Shown here one piece after another: positions 62,335 to 64,000 of a DNA stretch of 64,000 nt. How positions within the stretch are numbered: position 1 is the first letter of the stretch; every line of letters begins with the position of its first letter. Origin of the DNA: Kluyvera sp047971185 (lineage in GTDB: Bacteria; Pseudomonadota; Gammaproteobacteria; Enterobacterales; Enterobacteriaceae). The notes under the pieces are model-generated. The model was not told the DNA's origin. It did not search any database and saw only the letters and a list, made by a program, of their open reading frames with translations. A program made the position numbers and the translations under genes. The stretch covers positions 1 through 64,000 of the forward strand of contig NZ_JBKDZH010000015.1 of NCBI RefSeq assembly GCF_047971185.1. Direction: 5' to 3'.

Positions 62335-63522
62335 ATGAAAGATGTCGTTATCGTAGGTGCTGTCCGTACGCCCATCGGCTGTTTTCAGGGGGCGCTCGCG
62401 CGTCACTCTGCTGTCGAACTGGGTAGCCTGGTGATCAAGGCGTTGGTTGAGCGTAGCGGCATTGCCGGGACGTCGATCGACGAGGTGATTATTGGTCAGG
62501 TCCTCACCGCGGGGACCGGGCAGAATCCGGCTCGGCAGTCTGCGATTAAAGGCGGTTTGCCGAATACCGTTTCGGCTATCACCATCAACGACGTTTGCGG
62601 CTCGGGCCTGAAGGCGCTGCACCTGGCGACGCAGGCGATTCAATGCGGCGAAGCGGATGTGGTGATCGCCGGCGGGCAAGAAAATATGAGCCGCGCGCCG
62701 CACGTGCTGACCGACAGCCGCACCGGCGCGCAGTTGGGCAATAGCCAGCTGATCGATAGCCTGGTGCACGACGGCCTGTGGGATGCCTTCAACGATTATC
62801 ATATGGGCGTGACGGCGGAAAACCTGGCGCGTGAATACGGCATCAGCCGTGAGCAGCAGGATGCCTGGGCGTTAAGCTCACAGCACAAGGCCCGTAAGGC
62901 TATCGACTCGGGCCGTTTTCGCGATGAAATCGTGCCGGTGATCAACCCGCAGCCGGGCGGCAATCCGCAGGTCGTTGATACCGATGAGCAGCCGCAAACC
63001 GACGCCAGCGCCGAAGCGCTGGCGCGGCTAAGCCCGTCCTTCGACCACGCTGGCTCGGTAACGGCAGGTAACGCTTCGTCGATTAACGACGGCGCGGCGG
63101 CGGTGCTGATGATGAGCGAAAGCAAAGCGCTGGAGCTGGGGCTGCCAATTCTGGCGCGGATCCGCGCCTTTGCCAGCGTGGGGGTCGATCCCGCGTTGAT
63201 GGGGATTGCGCCAGTTTATGCCACCCGCCGCTGCCTGGAGCGCGCCGGATGGCAGCTGAACGACGTCGATTTAATTGAGGCCAACGAAGCTTTCGCCGCG
63301 CAGGCGATTTCGGTGGGCAGAATGCTGGAATGGAATGAGCAAAAGGTTAACGTCAACGGCGGCGCGATCGCGCTGGGGCATCCTATCGGCGCATCGGGCT
63401 GCCGAATTCTCGTCTCGCTGGTGCACGAGATGATTAAACGTGATGCGCGTAAAGGACTGGCAACGCTGTGCATCGGCGGCGGTCAGGGCGTCGCTCTTGC
63501 CGTCGAGCGAGACATGCAGTAA
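62335..63522 (+). CDS. yqeF: Acetyl-CoA acetyltransferase YqeF
   Basis: Thiolase condensing two acetyl-CoA into acetoacetyl-CoA or the reverse. 395 residues (393 in E. coli YqeF). Active-site Cys in INDVCGSGLKALHLA (about 83-97), His in GGAIALGHPIGASGCRIL (about 341-358) and Cys in LCIGGGQGVALAVE (about 378-391). TTGAGATG places the ATG close to GAGG. A terminator follows. Confidence 0.95.
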   Translation: MKDVVIVGAVRTPIGCFQGALARHSAVELGSLVIKALVERSGIAGTSIDEVIIGQVLTAGTGQNPARQSAIKGGLPNTVSAITINDVCGSGLKALHLATQAIQCGEADVVIAGGQENMSRAPHVLTDSRTGAQLGNSQLIDSLVHDGLWDAFNDYHMGVTAENLAREYGISREQQDAWALSSQHKARKAIDSGRFRDEIVPVINPQPGGNPQVVDTDEQPQTDASAEALARLSPSFDHAGSVTAGNASSINDGAAAVLMMSESKALELGLPILARIRAFASVGVDPALMGIAPVYATRRCLERAGWQLNDVDLIEANEAFAAQAISVGRMLEWNEQKVNVNGGAIALGHPIGASGCRILVSLVHEMIKRDARKGLATLCIGGGQGVALAVERDMQ

Positions 63523-63560
63523 TTCCGCTTTAGTTTTCCCCTTACTTTTTTGCCTTTCAG

Positions 63561-63587
63561 AAAGACCTCATTCGAGGTCTTTTTTGT
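63561..63587 (+). terminator. Terminator of yqeF
   Basis: AAGACCTC and GAGGTCTT stem around ATTC, followed by TTTTT. Confidence 0.9.
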
Positions 63588-63923
63588 TTAAATACGCCTG
63601 GTTATGAGTTCAGGAAAGTATTTATGTCTAGTTTCTTCCTTTGTGTATTTATTTTTATTTGTGTCACATGTAAGCGATATGAATGAGTAAATGCTTAGCT
63701 GAATCATTGATGAAACATAAATTATTACTATTGCTAAGAATAACTAGCGTTACTTGTTTCTTGGTAAGTCTATGTAAATTAAGTAAATTAAGTAAATTAT
63801 AGAAAATTAAATTAATTATAAATAAAGATTTGTGATCTGAGTTTTATTTTTTAAGGGTTATGTCTGTTTTTTGTTGAGCTTTATCACGTCCTCTTTGTGC
63901 CAATATTTCTGAAACAAATAATT
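63588..63923. other. AT-rich region upstream of an off-window porin
   Basis: 336 bases with no gene, very AT-rich, with TAAATTA direct repeats around 63775-63800. It should contain upstream regulator sites for the gene that starts beyond the window. Confidence 0.45.
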
Positions 63924-64000
63924 ACGATCTCGATCACTAAAATGGAAATTTGGAAAAAATAAAATCCAATTTCATAAAAAAGAAACATAATTTCAATTGA
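63924..64000 (+). promoter_or_regulatory. Second KdgM-porin-type leader
   Basis: The first 20 bases match 45461-45480 exactly (ACGATCTCGATCACTAAAAT). After a divergent 10-base stretch both copies read AAAATAAAAT-CAATT-CATAAAAA-GAAA-CAATT-CAATTGA with few changes, and both have the CAATT(T/C)CA pair 21 bases apart. GAAACATAATTTC is a KdgR-like inverted repeat. In the first copy the porin ATG lies 10 bases after this block, so a gene should begin at about position 64010 on this scale. Confidence 0.7.

Noticed and set aside
1..64000. CRISPR arrays, insertion sequences or prophage genes
   Set aside because: No regularly spaced repeats, transposase or phage structural genes seen.

Overview
The window is about 64 kb of chromosome from a member of the Enterobacteriaceae. 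Some 35 genes are close to E. coli K-12 genes, and from fbaA to lysS they keep nearly the E. coli order. GC-rich coding sequence, REP-type repeats and several genes outside the usual E. coli complement at this locus point to an Enterobacter/Leclercia/Kosakonia-like relative rather than E. coli itself. I cannot name the species from the sequence alone. I see no phage, insertion sequence, integrase or CRISPR array.

1-12,900: fbaA (5' end outside the window), mscS, argO, yggE, argP, rpiA, serA, an ibs/sib toxin-antisense RNA pair, ygfA, 6S RNA (ssrS), zapA, ygfB, pepP, ubiH and ubiI. 12,900-18,600: the glycine cleavage operon gcvTHP, with a PurR-like operator in its leader, then ygfF. 18,600-24,700: bglA with an RpiR-type regulator, yqfB, yqfA, ygfZ, sdhE-cptA and fldB. 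24,700-31,500: xerD-dsbC-recJ-prfB-lysS, with the programmed frameshift of release factor 2 intact, and idi.

31,500-47,500 is more mosaic. It holds a hydroxybenzoate (gallate/protocatechuate type) decarboxylase cluster: an AroY/LpdC-like UbiD enzyme, a UbiX-like flavin prenyltransferase, a DUF554 membrane protein and a divergent LysR regulator. Next come ygeR/actS, tRNA-Gly(CCC), a yjhX-yjhQ toxin-antitoxin pair, an MdtM-like efflux pump with a VOC protein, two small zinc-ribbon proteins, a YbaK-type deacylase, a membrane diguanylate cyclase, a DeoR-LysE pair, a KdgM-type porin and yjdI-yjdJ.

47,500-64,000: a LysE exporter with a divergent Lrp-type regulator, a fluoride riboswitch controlling a CLC-F type fluoride exporter, a flavin monooxygenase plus sulfonate-type ABC transporter operon, mqo, a GPH sugar transporter with a GH51 arabinofuranosidase, yqeG, a PACE efflux protein with a divergent LysR regulator, and yqeF. 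The last 80 bases closely resemble the promoter/leader of the KdgM porin at 45.5 kb, so a second KdgM-like porin gene probably starts just beyond the right edge.

The strongest non-coding findings are 6S RNA, the fluoride riboswitch, the ibs/sib pair, the RF2 frameshift site, the PurR-like operator and the duplicated porin leader. I found no clearly undescribed system. The best candidates for new biology are the decarboxylase cluster without its usual third subunit gene, the paired porin leaders, and a few proteins of unknown function.
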